From Arthrobacter sp. PM3 (GTDB lineage: Bacteria; Actinomycetota; Actinomycetes; Actinomycetales; Micrococcaceae), in NCBI RefSeq assembly GCF_003352915.1, contig NZ_CP022314.1:1706916-1770915 (forward strand): a DNA stretch of 64,000 bases, read 5' to 3'. Below the pieces are notes generated by a model. It did not search any database. It saw nothing but the letters and a program-made list of their open reading frames with translations, and was not told the origin of the DNA. The position numbers were made by a program, and so were the translations under genes. The stretch's first letter is position 1. Each line of letters starts with the position of its first letter. This document shows positions 55,587 to 63,364 of the stretch, piece by piece.

Positions 55587-55659
55587 GGGCCTTTAGCTCA
55601 GTTGGTAGAGCATCGGACTTTTAATCCGTGGGTCGTGGGTTCGATCCCCACAGGGCCCA
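55587..55659 (+). tRNA. tRNA-Lys (anticodon TTT)
   Basis: 73 nt folding as a standard cloverleaf: acceptor stem GGGCCTT with AGGGCCC, D-arm AGCTCAGTTGGTAGAGC, anticodon stem-loop CGGACTTTTAATCCG with TTT at the wobble position, variable loop, T-arm GTGGGTTCGATCCCCAC, discriminator A. CCA is not encoded. A TACAGTAT box lies about 90 nt upstream. Confidence 0.97.
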
Positions 55660-55682
55660 CTCTTTCCCGTGAAGAGTGGAAA

Positions 55683-55719
55683 CCCCGGCTTCCTGGCAAC
55701 AGGAGGCCGGGGATTTTTT
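55683..55719 (+). terminator. Rho-independent terminator of tRNA-Lys
   Basis: A 12-bp stem (CCCCGGCTTCCT with AGGAGGCCGGGG, one G-T pair), 6-nt loop, then A and six T residues, starting 24 nt after the tRNA. Confidence 0.88.
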
Positions 55720-55814
55720 GTGTCCCGCGGATGTTGGCGCAGTGCTGGTCAACTGCTTCCGGACAGCAGCAGCGGGTGTCCGGAATTGTACGGCAGGCTA
55801 GTAACCAGTTCCGC

Positions 55815-55820
55815 TAGGAT
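55815..55820 (+). promoter_or_regulatory. -10-like element for leaderless MarR gene
   Basis: TAGGAT followed by 6 nt and ATG 55827; no Shine-Dalgarno. Confidence 0.55.
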
Positions 55821-55826
55821 TGCCGG

Positions 55827-56330
55827 ATGGACTCCCACTCCGCCCCGTCCTCCGGATACTGGTACGGTCCCGACGACAGGCTTGACCCGCCCGCGGCAAT
55901 CCTGCATGCCCTTCGCGACTACAGGGCCGCGGAGGTGGCGATCCGGCGGTCCACCCGGGATTCGATGGGGATGGGTGAGACCGATCTGTTGGCGCTGCGC
56001 TACCTGCTCCGCGCGGCGTCAACCGGCGAACGCGTGGGCCCCAAGGATCTCAGTCGCATCCTGGGGATCACCACGGCGTCCACCACCTCCCTGATCGACC
56101 GGCTGGTTGCCAGCGGCCATGTTCGGCGCGAACCCCATCCGACGGACCGGCGCTCGCTGGTGATTGTGCCGACGGTGGCGACGGACTCCGAGGTCCGCGC
56201 CACCCTGGGCCGCATGCATCGCCGGATGATGGAAGTGGCCGAGTCCCTGAGCGCCGAAGACGCCCGCGTGGTCATTACGTTCCTGCGCCGGATGGGCGCG
56301 GCCATCAGCGAGGACCCGCACGAGCCCTAG
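55827..56330 (+). CDS. MarR-family transcriptional regulator
   Basis: 167 residues. The winged helix-turn-helix is clear: VGPKDLSRILGITTASTTSLIDRLVASGHVRREPHPTDRRSLVI, with the DxR wing motif (DRRS). N- and C-terminal helices form the dimer interface. A CTAG-rich palindromic region lies just downstream and upstream of the next genes, so it probably controls the small Cys protein and kinase. Effector unknown. Confidence 0.92.
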   Translation: MDSHSAPSSGYWYGPDDRLDPPAAILHALRDYRAAEVAIRRSTRDSMGMGETDLLALRYLLRAASTGERVGPKDLSRILGITTASTTSLIDRLVASGHVRREPHPTDRRSLVIVPTVATDSEVRATLGRMHRRMMEVAESLSAEDARVVITFLRRMGAAISEDPHEP

Positions 56331-56366
56331 TATCCGGGTCTCGGGAAACGAGGCCGGAAATCAGAG

Positions 56367-56404
56367 ATAACTAGCTCGATTAACTAGCTAGTCCGACTAG
56401 TTAT
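56367..56404. promoter_or_regulatory. CTAG-rich nested palindromes, probable MarR operator
   Basis: ATAACTAG (56367-56374) and CTAGTTAT (56397-56404) are inverted around a perfect 10-bp palindrome ACTAGCTAGT (56383-56392). TATATG/TATGCT boxes follow. The AT-rich run stands out in this GC-rich DNA and lies between MarR and the small Cys protein. Confidence 0.65.
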
Positions 56405-56450
56405 ATGTATGCTTACTACTTGGTTCCACCATCAAACGAGAGTAGGCGTC

Positions 56451-56789
56451 GTGACTGAATCCGCAACCCTAAACGGGGGCCCCGGCGTCGGCTCCTTGGC
56501 GGTAGGCCGCGCCACGCTGGCAGACGGCGATGCAACTCTTCCGGCCATGTCAGCGCCGGCCATGACGGCGCCGGGATTGACAGTGCCGGACAGCCACGCG
56601 CCGCGGCACTGCGGTGCACCGATGGAATGGCGTGCCCCGGAGACGAACGTCATGGCCTCCTATTCGTTCGAGCCCGCAGGCCATTCCGCTGTCCTCCCGG
56701 CATTGTGGCGCTGCCGCTGCGGTTTCCAATTGGACGACGTCGACCACGAAACCACGGGCCTTGTCGCGGCCTACTGGCAAAGCCGGTGA
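56451..56789 (+). CDS. Small Cys-containing protein upstream of the kinase
   Basis: 112 residues from GTG 56451 (an ATG at 56409 is the alternative). The first half is low-complexity Ala/Gly/Pro. The second half has HCGAPMEWR and a C-x-C (WRCRCGFQL) near HxxH-like residues, a possible small metal site. No membrane segment, no known domain. Its stop overlaps the kinase start (GTGA, 56786-56789), so the two are translated together. Function unknown; a partner or substrate of the kinase is conceivable. Confidence 0.6.
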   Translation: MTESATLNGGPGVGSLAVGRATLADGDATLPAMSAPAMTAPGLTVPDSHAPRHCGAPMEWRAPETNVMASYSFEPAGHSAVLPALWRCRCGFQLDDVDHETTGLVAAYWQSR

Positions 56790-57745
56790 CTGCCCAGGCG
56801 CCAGCCCGGCCGGTGTTCTCGGGCAGCGTGCTTCAGGCGCGCCGGCCCACGGGCGAGTGGGGATCCTTCCGGATCCAGGAACGCCTGGGTAGGGGCGCCA
56901 CCGCCACCGTCTTTCGCGGAACGGACCTGGAGAACGAGCGGCCGGTGGCCGTCAAAGTGGCCGAAGGTCCCGACGGCAGGCACTCCCAGAGAATCCACGA
57001 CGAAGTCCGCGTGCTGTCATTGCTGGCCGATCCAGCGGTGGTCGCACTTGTCGGCGAGGGCCGCGTCCCGGAAGGCGGTCCCTGGGCGGGCAGGTCCTTC
57101 CTGGTCGAGGAGTTTGCCTATGGCGGGGACCTGGCCGAACGGATCCGCACAGGCCCAGGCGACCCGCGGGAGGTGGCCGGCTGGGCCGCAGCGGCCCTGG
57201 CCGGGCTCGGCCACGTCCACGGCCGCGGACTCGTCCACCAGGACATCAAGCCGGCAAACATACTCCTTAGTTCCCTGCGCAGGTCTCCCGTGCGGATTGC
57301 GGACTTCGGCATCGCGGTTCCAACCGGGACCGCCCTTGAGCCGGGAACGTCGTCGGGAACGGTGCATTACATGAGTCCGCAGCAGGCCAGCGGAGAACCT
57401 GCCGATCCGGCGACGGACATCTACGCTCTGGGCCTGGTTCTTTTGGAGTGCCTGACCGCGGTCAAAGCGTTTCCCGGTACGCACGTGGAGTCGCTGGTGG
57501 CGCGGACCCTAAGAGGGCCGGAAATCCCCCGCGGGCTGGGCGCCCGGTGGGTATCGCTGCTGTCAGCCATGACGGCGATGGCGGCCGCCGACCGGCCGAC
57601 GGCCGCGGAGGCCGCCGCCGAAGCCGCCGCGATGCTACGCAGGCCTTCGCCATCCCTGTGGGGCATGGCGGCCGGCCTTCGAGCCGGAGGCTGGAAGGCG
57701 TCACCTCCGGCTCTTCGCCACCAGCCGCTCAACCCCGTGGTGTAA
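56786..57745 (+). CDS. Soluble Ser/Thr protein kinase, non-RD type
   Basis: 319 residues from GTG 56786. Kinase fold with glycine loop LGRGATATVF, Lys57 (VAVKVAE), H-Q-D at 151-153 (VHQDIKPANIL, Arg before the catalytic Asp replaced by Gln), D-F-G at 173-175, and SPQQ in place of APE. Catalytic Lys and both Asp residues remain, so it should be active, but the HQD form suggests it does not depend on activation-loop phosphorylation. No membrane helix or sensor domain. Its 3-prime end overlaps the lactonase gene by 17 bp. Confidence 0.87.
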   Translation: MTAQAPARPVFSGSVLQARRPTGEWGSFRIQERLGRGATATVFRGTDLENERPVAVKVAEGPDGRHSQRIHDEVRVLSLLADPAVVALVGEGRVPEGGPWAGRSFLVEEFAYGGDLAERIRTGPGDPREVAGWAAAALAGLGHVHGRGLVHQDIKPANILLSSLRRSPVRIADFGIAVPTGTALEPGTSSGTVHYMSPQQASGEPADPATDIYALGLVLLECLTAVKAFPGTHVESLVARTLRGPEIPRGLGARWVSLLSAMTAMAAADRPTAAEAAAEAAAMLRRPSPSLWGMAAGLRAGGWKASPPALRHQPLNPVV

Positions 57746-58808
57746 ATCCCTTCAGTGCCGGCACCAAGGCGGTAGGCGAGGCTACCTGCAGCCGGCCCGC
57801 AGGGCTGCCTGGTAGTCCGGAGTCCGGGTCCAGCGGGAATGACACGACGTCGCCGGAGCGTTCATGGGCCACATGCAGCCATCCGTTGCGGACCAGATGA
57901 TGCCGGGGCCAGTCGCCGCCGCTGGACACGTCGGCTACAGGCCGCAACGCCGCACTGCCGGGCTCCACCTCCAGCACGCTGACCCGGTTCGAGCCGCGAA
58001 CGCCCACGTAGGCATGCCGGCCGTCGGCCGCCAGGGCGATTTCGGCCGCTGAATCTCCCGGGAGCGCCCCGCCGGCCGTGGCCGGTCCGGTAAAGCTGAG
58101 GCTGAAGTCCCCTGAGCCGGGCGACTTCCCGGCCACGGCCACCTCAATTGAATACTCGGTCACCACAAAGACGGTCCCATCCGGGTGCTGGACCAAGTGC
58201 CGGGGGCCGCTGCCCTGCGGCAGGACCACCTCGTGATCCGGGACCAGCCGGGGCGCCGGGCTCCGGCGGACGTTCCAGATCCGCAGGAGGTCGTGACCGA
58301 GATCGGTGGTCATCACCCGTCCGTCGGCAAGTATGAGAGCGGCATGTGCGCGGCTGGGCCGCACTTCCGCGCCGGCAACGTCACCGTAAGGGTCGCGGGA
58401 CGGGACCGTGGGCGAGCGGTCCAGGATCCCGCCTTCGGCGTCGAGCTCGTAGAACAGCACCTGGCCGTCGCCCCAGCAACAGACCACCAGAAACCGGCCT
58501 GAAGGCTCGACGGCGACATGGCAGGCCGCGTCGCCGGCCGGCCAGGCAGGCCCGGCAGGCTCCAGGCCAAACGCGCCGGCGCGGCGGTAGGCGCGGACCG
58601 TCCGTGCGTGCTCGGCCACGGGGTAGACGATGGGGAGTGCCGGATGGATGGCAAGGAAAGAAGGCGAGTCGGCCGCCACCGCCTCGCCCAGCCAGCGCAG
58701 CGTACCGTCCGTCGCCGGGGCGACGGCACCGATCCCCGTGCCGCTGCCCCCGGCGTCTGCCGTGTAGGAGCCGGTCCAGAGGAGGTCGCGTGGGGACAAT
58801 GATTCCAT
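57729..58808 (-). CDS. Lactonase family protein (7-bladed beta-propeller, Pgl-like)
   Basis: 359 residues of the cytoplasmic 6-phosphogluconolactonase-like lactonase family. Seven-bladed propeller repeats are seen (PSFLAIHPALPIVYPVAE, AACHVAVEPSGRFLVVCCWGDG, GPRHLVQHPDGTVFVVTE, AEIALAADGRHAYVGVRG, WPRHHLVRNGWLHVAHER). The Glu/Arg/His active-site pattern cannot be fixed by eye. May hydrolyse 6-phosphogluconolactone or another lactone. Convergent with, and overlapping, the kinase gene. Confidence 0.82.
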   Translation of the reverse strand: MESLSPRDLLWTGSYTADAGGSGTGIGAVAPATDGTLRWLGEAVAADSPSFLAIHPALPIVYPVAEHARTVRAYRRAGAFGLEPAGPAWPAGDAACHVAVEPSGRFLVVCCWGDGQVLFYELDAEGGILDRSPTVPSRDPYGDVAGAEVRPSRAHAALILADGRVMTTDLGHDLLRIWNVRRSPAPRLVPDHEVVLPQGSGPRHLVQHPDGTVFVVTEYSIEVAVAGKSPGSGDFSLSFTGPATAGGALPGDSAAEIALAADGRHAYVGVRGSNRVSVLEVEPGSAALRPVADVSSGGDWPRHHLVRNGWLHVAHERSGDVVSFPLDPDSGLPGSPAGRLQVASPTALVPALKGFTPRG

Positions 58809-59054
58809 GGAGCCATCCTGCCAGCCCTGTCCGCAAAGGTGTGGTTATGCGCCGTCGCAAACCGCCGCTGCAACTTGGCGAGGACTCTTCGCCGCCTGCG
58901 GGTCGGCCATGGGTAGCATAAAGAGCCGCAAGCAACTCCAGCAGAAGGAGGTGGGTCCCGTTCACGCTATGCCAAGAAGGGCGCCCTTCCTGCGCCGCCG
59001 GCCTGCGGCCAGCTGGCGGTGAGGGTGTCTGAGACCAGACCGAAAGGCGCCCCT

Positions 59055-59939
59055 GTGCCAGCAGCTGCCCAGCAATCCGCGCACCAGACCCTTACTGCGA
59101 GGCTTCGCGCAGCCGGCTGCGTATTCGCCGAAGACGAAGCCCGCCTCCTGATCGATGCCGCCCAGACCCCCGAGGCGCTGGAAGCGATGGCCCGCAGCAG
59201 AATTTCCGGCCTGCCGCTTGAACACATACTGGGTTGGGCCGAGTTCTGCGGGCTCCGCATTGCCGTCACGTCCGGGGTCTTCGTGCCGCGCCGCCGAACG
59301 GAATTCCTCGTCCGGCAGGCGGCTGCGGTTCTGGACGCCTGGCGCATGGCGATCCTCCACCAGGACAACGGCCACACGGGCAGTCCCCGCCCTCACGGCC
59401 AGGGCGGGGATCCTGCGGCTGATACCACCCCGGTTGTGGTCGATCTCTGCTGCGGATCCGGTGCCGTCGGGGCCGCGCTGGCTGCCCTTTCCGGTCCGGT
59501 CGAACTTCATGCCGCCGACATCGACCCGCTGGCCGCGGCGTGTGCACGGCGCAATGTCGAGCCGCTGGGCGGTGCTGTCCACGAAGGCGATCTTTACACT
59601 CCACTCCCGGGAAGGCTCCGCGGCCGTGTCCGGGTGCTGGCTGTGAACGCTCCCTATGTGCCCTCGGCCGATATCGGCACAATGCCGCCGGAGGCGCGCC
59701 TGCATGAACCGCGCGCCTGCCTTGACGGTGGTGCCGACGGACTCGAGGTCCAGCGCAGGGTGGCCGCCGGGGCGCTGCAGTGGCTGGCGCCGGGCGGTGA
59801 GTTGCTGATTGAAACCAGCCGCCGCCAGGCCTCGCGGACGGCAGGGATTCTCCGCTCTCACGGCCTGGCGGTGAGGATTCTGAAATCGGAGGAGCTGGGG
59901 GCCACTGTCGTGGCCGGGACGAGGGCGTTTTCCGGCTGA
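59055..59939 (+). CDS. PrmC-related putative protein N5-glutamine methyltransferase
   Basis: 294 residues from GTG 59055, with GAAAGG 7 nt upstream; earlier GTGs at 59019 and 59025 are in frame but lack a clear ribosome-binding site. SAM-binding domain with VVVDLCCGSGAVGAAL (motif I), an acidic ADIDPLA, and N-A-P-Y in place of the N-P-P-Y that contacts glutamine in PrmC/HemK. An N-terminal helical domain with LEHILGWAEFCG is also PrmC-like. It is a second, divergent PrmC-type enzyme, so its substrate may not be release factors. Confidence 0.83.
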   Translation: MPAAAQQSAHQTLTARLRAAGCVFAEDEARLLIDAAQTPEALEAMARSRISGLPLEHILGWAEFCGLRIAVTSGVFVPRRRTEFLVRQAAAVLDAWRMAILHQDNGHTGSPRPHGQGGDPAADTTPVVVDLCCGSGAVGAALAALSGPVELHAADIDPLAAACARRNVEPLGGAVHEGDLYTPLPGRLRGRVRVLAVNAPYVPSADIGTMPPEARLHEPRACLDGGADGLEVQRRVAAGALQWLAPGGELLIETSRRQASRTAGILRSHGLAVRILKSEELGATVVAGTRAFSG

Positions 59940-60002
59940 GAACATCTGGAGCCAGCAGGTACGGAATGCGGGCTGCCGGGACTGGCCGGGGCATGCCGTC
60001 AA

Positions 60003-62204
60003 CTATTCGAGTCGGAAGTAGTTGTTGCGTCGGGGTGTTTGGGCGGGGTCGATGTGGGGTGGCGGGATGAACCAGGGGATGCCGGCGCGGACGCGGATGG
60101 TCCAGTGTTCTTTGTGGATCAGGTGGTGGTGGTGGGAGCAGAGCAGGGTGCCGTTTTCGGTGCCGGTGCTGCCGCCGCGGGACCAGTAGTCAATGTGGTG
60201 GGCCTCGCACCAGGAGGCGGGGATGGTGCAGCCGGGGAATGCGCAGCCCTGGTCCCGGGCGATCAGGGCCTTGCGGATGTGGGGCGGGAAGATCCGGGAG
60301 GCGCGGCCGATGTCCAGGACCCGTCCTGCGGTGCCGAGCAGGACCGGGATGATCTCGGCGTCGCAGGCGATCTTCCGGATGGTCGAGGCGGTGACCGGGC
60401 CGGTGAACAGCAGCGAACCGGTCCCCGGCAGAGCCCCATCTGGGCTGTCTGTGCCGCCCCGGCCGTCCGTGCCGGTGGTGCCGGGGGCGCCGGTGCCCGG
60501 GCCCTTGCCCGCGCCGGTGGTGGTGAGGCCGGTGGGGGTGAGCTGGTCCAGGAGGTCGCGGTAGTTGATGGTGGCCATGATCTGCGGGCGGAGCCCTCCG
60601 GCCGCGGGCAGGGTTCCGGCGGCCAGGCCGGCCTTGCAGGCCCCGACCAGGCCGTCCAGGAGCCGCTGCGGGCGGGTGCGGGGATCCAGCCTGGCCGCGA
60701 CCGGGTCCGGCCCGTCCCCGCCGCAGTCTGAAGTGCCGTCCGTGCCCGGTCCGCTGCCTGATGCCCCGGCGGCACCGTCCGTGCCCGGACCGCTGTCCGG
60801 GGTGCCGGCGGTTTCGGTGTCGCCGGGGCCGGGGAGGCGGGGGTTGGTGGCGAGGTTCATGACGGTGGCGAGGTGTTCGTACTGGTCCGCGGTGGCGAAG
60901 ATTTCCACGTGGTGGAGCCCGTGCCGGGGCTGGCGGATGAAGGCGCCCTGGCGCCGGCGCAGCAGTTCCTCGGACGGTTCGGGCCCGTCCTGGTCCAGGG
61001 CATCGAGCCAGCGCCGCGCGACCCGGGCCAGGAAATCGGCGTCGTTTTCCACCGCGGTGCGGGTCAGGGCGTGTTCCATCCGGTCCACCGCGGCCGGCGG
61101 CGCCACATGCCCGGCCCGTTCCAGGGACAGCGAGATGATCGTCGCGGTGCGCGACGCGACGATCCCGGCGGCGACCGCGGCGGCGAGTTCGGGCCGGGCC
61201 GGCGGCAGGGCCTGGCCCGTCATTCCGGCCCGGGGCAGGACCCCGGCCGCGAGCGTGAGCCGGCGCCTGGCCTCCGGGGCGCTGATCCGCAGCCGGCCGC
61301 GGAGGAACTCCGCCGTGTTCCGGTACCCGTCATCGGCCACCGCACACACGGCGGCCGCAGACACGCCAGCGCCGGCGCCGGCGGCCGGTGCGGGCGCCGT
61401 GCGATCCCACGCCCCGGCCCCGGCGGCGCCGTTACCGCTGGCGCCGCCGTCGTCGGTCCCGCCGCGGGTGCTGCCGGGTTCCTCGGTCCAGCCGGTCAGC
61501 CAGCCCGCAGGCCACCCGTCCCCGGTCGGTGTTCCGGCCCCGGTCGCTGTTCCGGTGCCGGTGTCGGGTTCGGTTCCCCAGCCGTTCGGGGTCTTGTGGG
61601 CCGCGGCCGCCTCGCGGCGGGTCCGGTCCACCGCGGCCGCGGCGATGATTTGCAGATGCTCGGCCGTGCACGCCAGGCCCTCGACCAGCTCGGCGAAATC
61701 GGCCGCCGCAAAAAAATCAAACAGCGCCGCATCCGCATGTGCGTCCCCGGCGGCCGTGCGCAGCAACGCCACAGCCCGGCCCACCACAGCCGCGACCCCC
61801 GACCCGGAAGCCGCCCCGGAAACCATCACGGACCCCGGTCCAGCGGCCCGATCCGGGAAGAAATCTCCGACGGCTTCCATAACCCCACCCTGCCAAAGGG
61901 GTCCGACAAAATGATCGCCGGCCGCTCCGGGACGCATGGTCGGCCTCGCGGACGCAGACACGGTAGCAGCCGCGGAGCCCATCACGGCCCCCGGCCCGGC
62001 GGCCCGGCCCGGGAGAAACTCTCCAGTGGCTTCCATGACTCCACCTTGCCAAAGGGGTACGACAAAATGGTCACCGGCCGGATCGGGACGCAAGACAGGC
62101 CTCCCGGAAGCCGCGACGGAAGCAGCCACAGACCCCGCCCCGGAGCCCATCACGGCCCCCGGCCCGGCGGCCCGGCCCGGGAGGAACTCTCCAGTGGCTT
62201 CCAT
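60003..62204 (-). CDS. HNH endonuclease with DUF222 (13E12 type), triplicated N-terminus
   Basis: Up to 733 residues. The C-terminal HNH nuclease is clear (CAFPGCTIPASWCEAHHIDYWSRGG, then GTLLCSHHHHLIH, with Cys and His metal ligands). The DUF222 domain lies before it and a low-complexity Gly/Thr linker (TGTGTATGAGTPTGDG) between. The first 160 residues are three tandem copies of a 52-56 residue unit (starts at ATG 62204, 62036 and 61880) which each end in PLWQGGV-M. ATG 61880 is probably the original start; the two outer copies look like later duplications of the leader. Confidence 0.9.
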   Translation of the reverse strand: MEATGEFLPGRAAGPGAVMGSGAGSVAASVAASGRPVLRPDPAGDHFVVPLWQGGVMEATGEFLPGRAAGPGAVMGSAAATVSASARPTMRPGAAGDHFVGPLWQGGVMEAVGDFFPDRAAGPGSVMVSGAASGSGVAAVVGRAVALLRTAAGDAHADAALFDFFAAADFAELVEGLACTAEHLQIIAAAAVDRTRREAAAAHKTPNGWGTEPDTGTGTATGAGTPTGDGWPAGWLTGWTEEPGSTRGGTDDGGASGNGAAGAGAWDRTAPAPAAGAGAGVSAAAVCAVADDGYRNTAEFLRGRLRISAPEARRRLTLAAGVLPRAGMTGQALPPARPELAAAVAAGIVASRTATIISLSLERAGHVAPPAAVDRMEHALTRTAVENDADFLARVARRWLDALDQDGPEPSEELLRRRQGAFIRQPRHGLHHVEIFATADQYEHLATVMNLATNPRLPGPGDTETAGTPDSGPGTDGAAGASGSGPGTDGTSDCGGDGPDPVAARLDPRTRPQRLLDGLVGACKAGLAAGTLPAAGGLRPQIMATINYRDLLDQLTPTGLTTTGAGKGPGTGAPGTTGTDGRGGTDSPDGALPGTGSLLFTGPVTASTIRKIACDAEIIPVLLGTAGRVLDIGRASRIFPPHIRKALIARDQGCAFPGCTIPASWCEAHHIDYWSRGGSTGTENGTLLCSHHHHLIHKEHWTIRVRAGIPWFIPPPHIDPAQTPRRNNYFRLE

Positions 62205-62240
62205 GACTCCACCTTGCCAAAGGGGTACGACAAAGACGGT
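61880..62240 (-). repeat. Tandem triplication of the leader and 5-prime end of the DUF222/HNH gene
   Basis: Direct repeats of 168 and 156 bp. Each unit carries CCTTTGGCAAGGTGG (or a one-base variant), an SD-like segment, then the ATG. The two outer copies are nearly identical; the inner one has drifted. The former untranslated leader is now read as the DHFV-PLWQGGV peptide. Confidence 0.8.
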
Positions 62241-62309
62241 GGAGCGCGGGAAACTGCGGGTAGGGACGCCCTGTCAGCCGAACCCTGTCAGCCGAACCAG
62301 CAGGAGTGG

Positions 62310-62729
62310 CTAAGTGAGCTTGTCCGCGTTGACGCTGGTGGCGGGTCCGGCCGGGGTGGCGCCGCCCTCGTCAGACCAGTCCTGTCCTTCCCGGTCGGTG
62401 AGGGCGGGGTCTGAATGGACGTCGGGGGCTACGGGCACGGTTGTCGCCGCTGCGGATGCGTCGGGCGTGTTTGCGTGGCGCGGATCGCGGTGGACGGCGG
62501 AGCCGAGGACGGTTCCGGCGCGGCGGGCGGCTTCGCTGAGCTGTCCTGAAACCTCGGGTGCCTTGTCCTTGACGGCTCCGGCCGCCGCCGCTACTTTGTC
62601 CTGGACCGGCTTGCTGTTCCAAAATTCCGCGGTCCGGGCCTTGAGCTTCTCGTAGGCGGCACGGCCGGACCGGGAGCCCAAAACGTAGCCTGCGGCAATG
62701 CCGGCGCCGAAAATAAGCTTGTTCTTCAT
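62310..62729 (-). CDS. YtxH-like small membrane-associated protein
   Basis: 139 residues. The N-terminus (MKNKLIFGAGIAAGYVLGSRSGRAAYEKLKARTAEFW) is a Gly-rich membrane helix followed by a basic amphipathic helix, the YtxH-like pattern seen in general-stress proteins. The rest is helical then disordered (APEVSGQLSEAARRAG). Possible stress protein; no more can be said. Confidence 0.75.
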   Translation of the reverse strand: MKNKLIFGAGIAAGYVLGSRSGRAAYEKLKARTAEFWNSKPVQDKVAAAAGAVKDKAPEVSGQLSEAARRAGTVLGSAVHRDPRHANTPDASAAATTVPVAPDVHSDPALTDREGQDWSDEGGATPAGPATSVNADKLT

Positions 62730-62835
62730 TCTGTGCTCCTGTTCCTTGATGATCTATGTGAAAACGTGGATGTTCCAGAAAACGGCCGCAAGGCCAAGGG
62801 GTACGGGCCTCCAAACGACCGGCGCATGATGCGAA

Positions 62836-62869
62836 AAAACCGGCCCCGGGAAATCCCGGGACCGGTTTT
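62836..62869. terminator. Bidirectional terminator upstream/downstream of GlsB-like gene
   Basis: AAAACCGGCCCCGGGA (62836-62851) pairs, with one mismatch, with 62854-62869, ending in TTTT on both strands. It ends the GlsB-like transcript on the minus strand. Confidence 0.8.
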
Positions 62870-62885
62870 CCGGTCAGGCTCCGCT

Positions 62886-63149
62886 TTAGCGGACTGAACG
62901 CTTGGCGATCATGCCGTAAACGAGCAGGACGATGATCGCACCGCCGATGGCCAGAAGCCAGGTCGACAGCGAGAAGAACTCGTTGATGCCAACACCGAAG
63001 AGCGCACTGCCAATGAATCCGCCCAGAAGGGCGCCGACGACGCCCAGCACCAGGGTGATCAAGATGCCACCGCCCTGACGTCCCGGGAGGATTGCCTTAG
63101 CAATGGCTCCAGCGATAAGGCCCAGAATCAGAAATGCGAAAAAACCCAT
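62886..63149 (-). CDS. GlsB/YeaQ/YmgE family stress-response membrane protein
   Basis: 87 residues from ATG 63149 (AAGGAAA upstream). Three hydrophobic segments with the Gly-rich signature (GLIAGAIAKAILPGRQGGGILITLVLGVVGALLGGFIGS) define the transglycosylase-associated/GlsB family, small proteins induced in acid, osmotic or stationary stress. An upstream ATG-like extension of six residues exists but lacks a ribosome-binding site. Confidence 0.9.
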   Translation of the reverse strand: MGFFAFLILGLIAGAIAKAILPGRQGGGILITLVLGVVGALLGGFIGSALFGVGINEFFSLSTWLLAIGGAIIVLLVYGMIAKRSVR

Positions 63150-63364
63150 TATCGTTTCCTTCTTCATTGAGGAGGCACCCGGATCATCGGGTACGCTTCA
63201 TCCTTCTGGCTCAATACTAATCATGCTTAGTATCAAAGAGCCACCCGGCTCTCTGCGTGTTTCGCCGGCGGGGGTGAAACACGGGGATGTGGCCGGGAAA
63301 TTTCGCGCACAGTTCATACGGCGGACATCGAAGCGTCGCTAGGGCGCGCGACGTCGGCCGCGGC

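Noticed and set aside
55587..57745. tRNA-Lys as an integration site for the MarR-kinase segment
   Set aside because: No second copy of the tRNA 3-prime end, integrase or att core was found in the window.
56786..57745. Pseudokinase reading of the second kinase
   Set aside because: The Lys, catalytic Asp and DFG Asp are all present; only the Arg of HRD is changed, which fits a non-RD active kinase.
58807..59022. Small basic ORFs before the PrmC-like gene, near a good AGGAGGTG
   Set aside because: The AGGAGGTG is not correctly spaced from any start (16 nt to ATG 58969), and the frame runs into hairpins. A 37-codon reading from ATG 58909 is not ruled out but unsupported.
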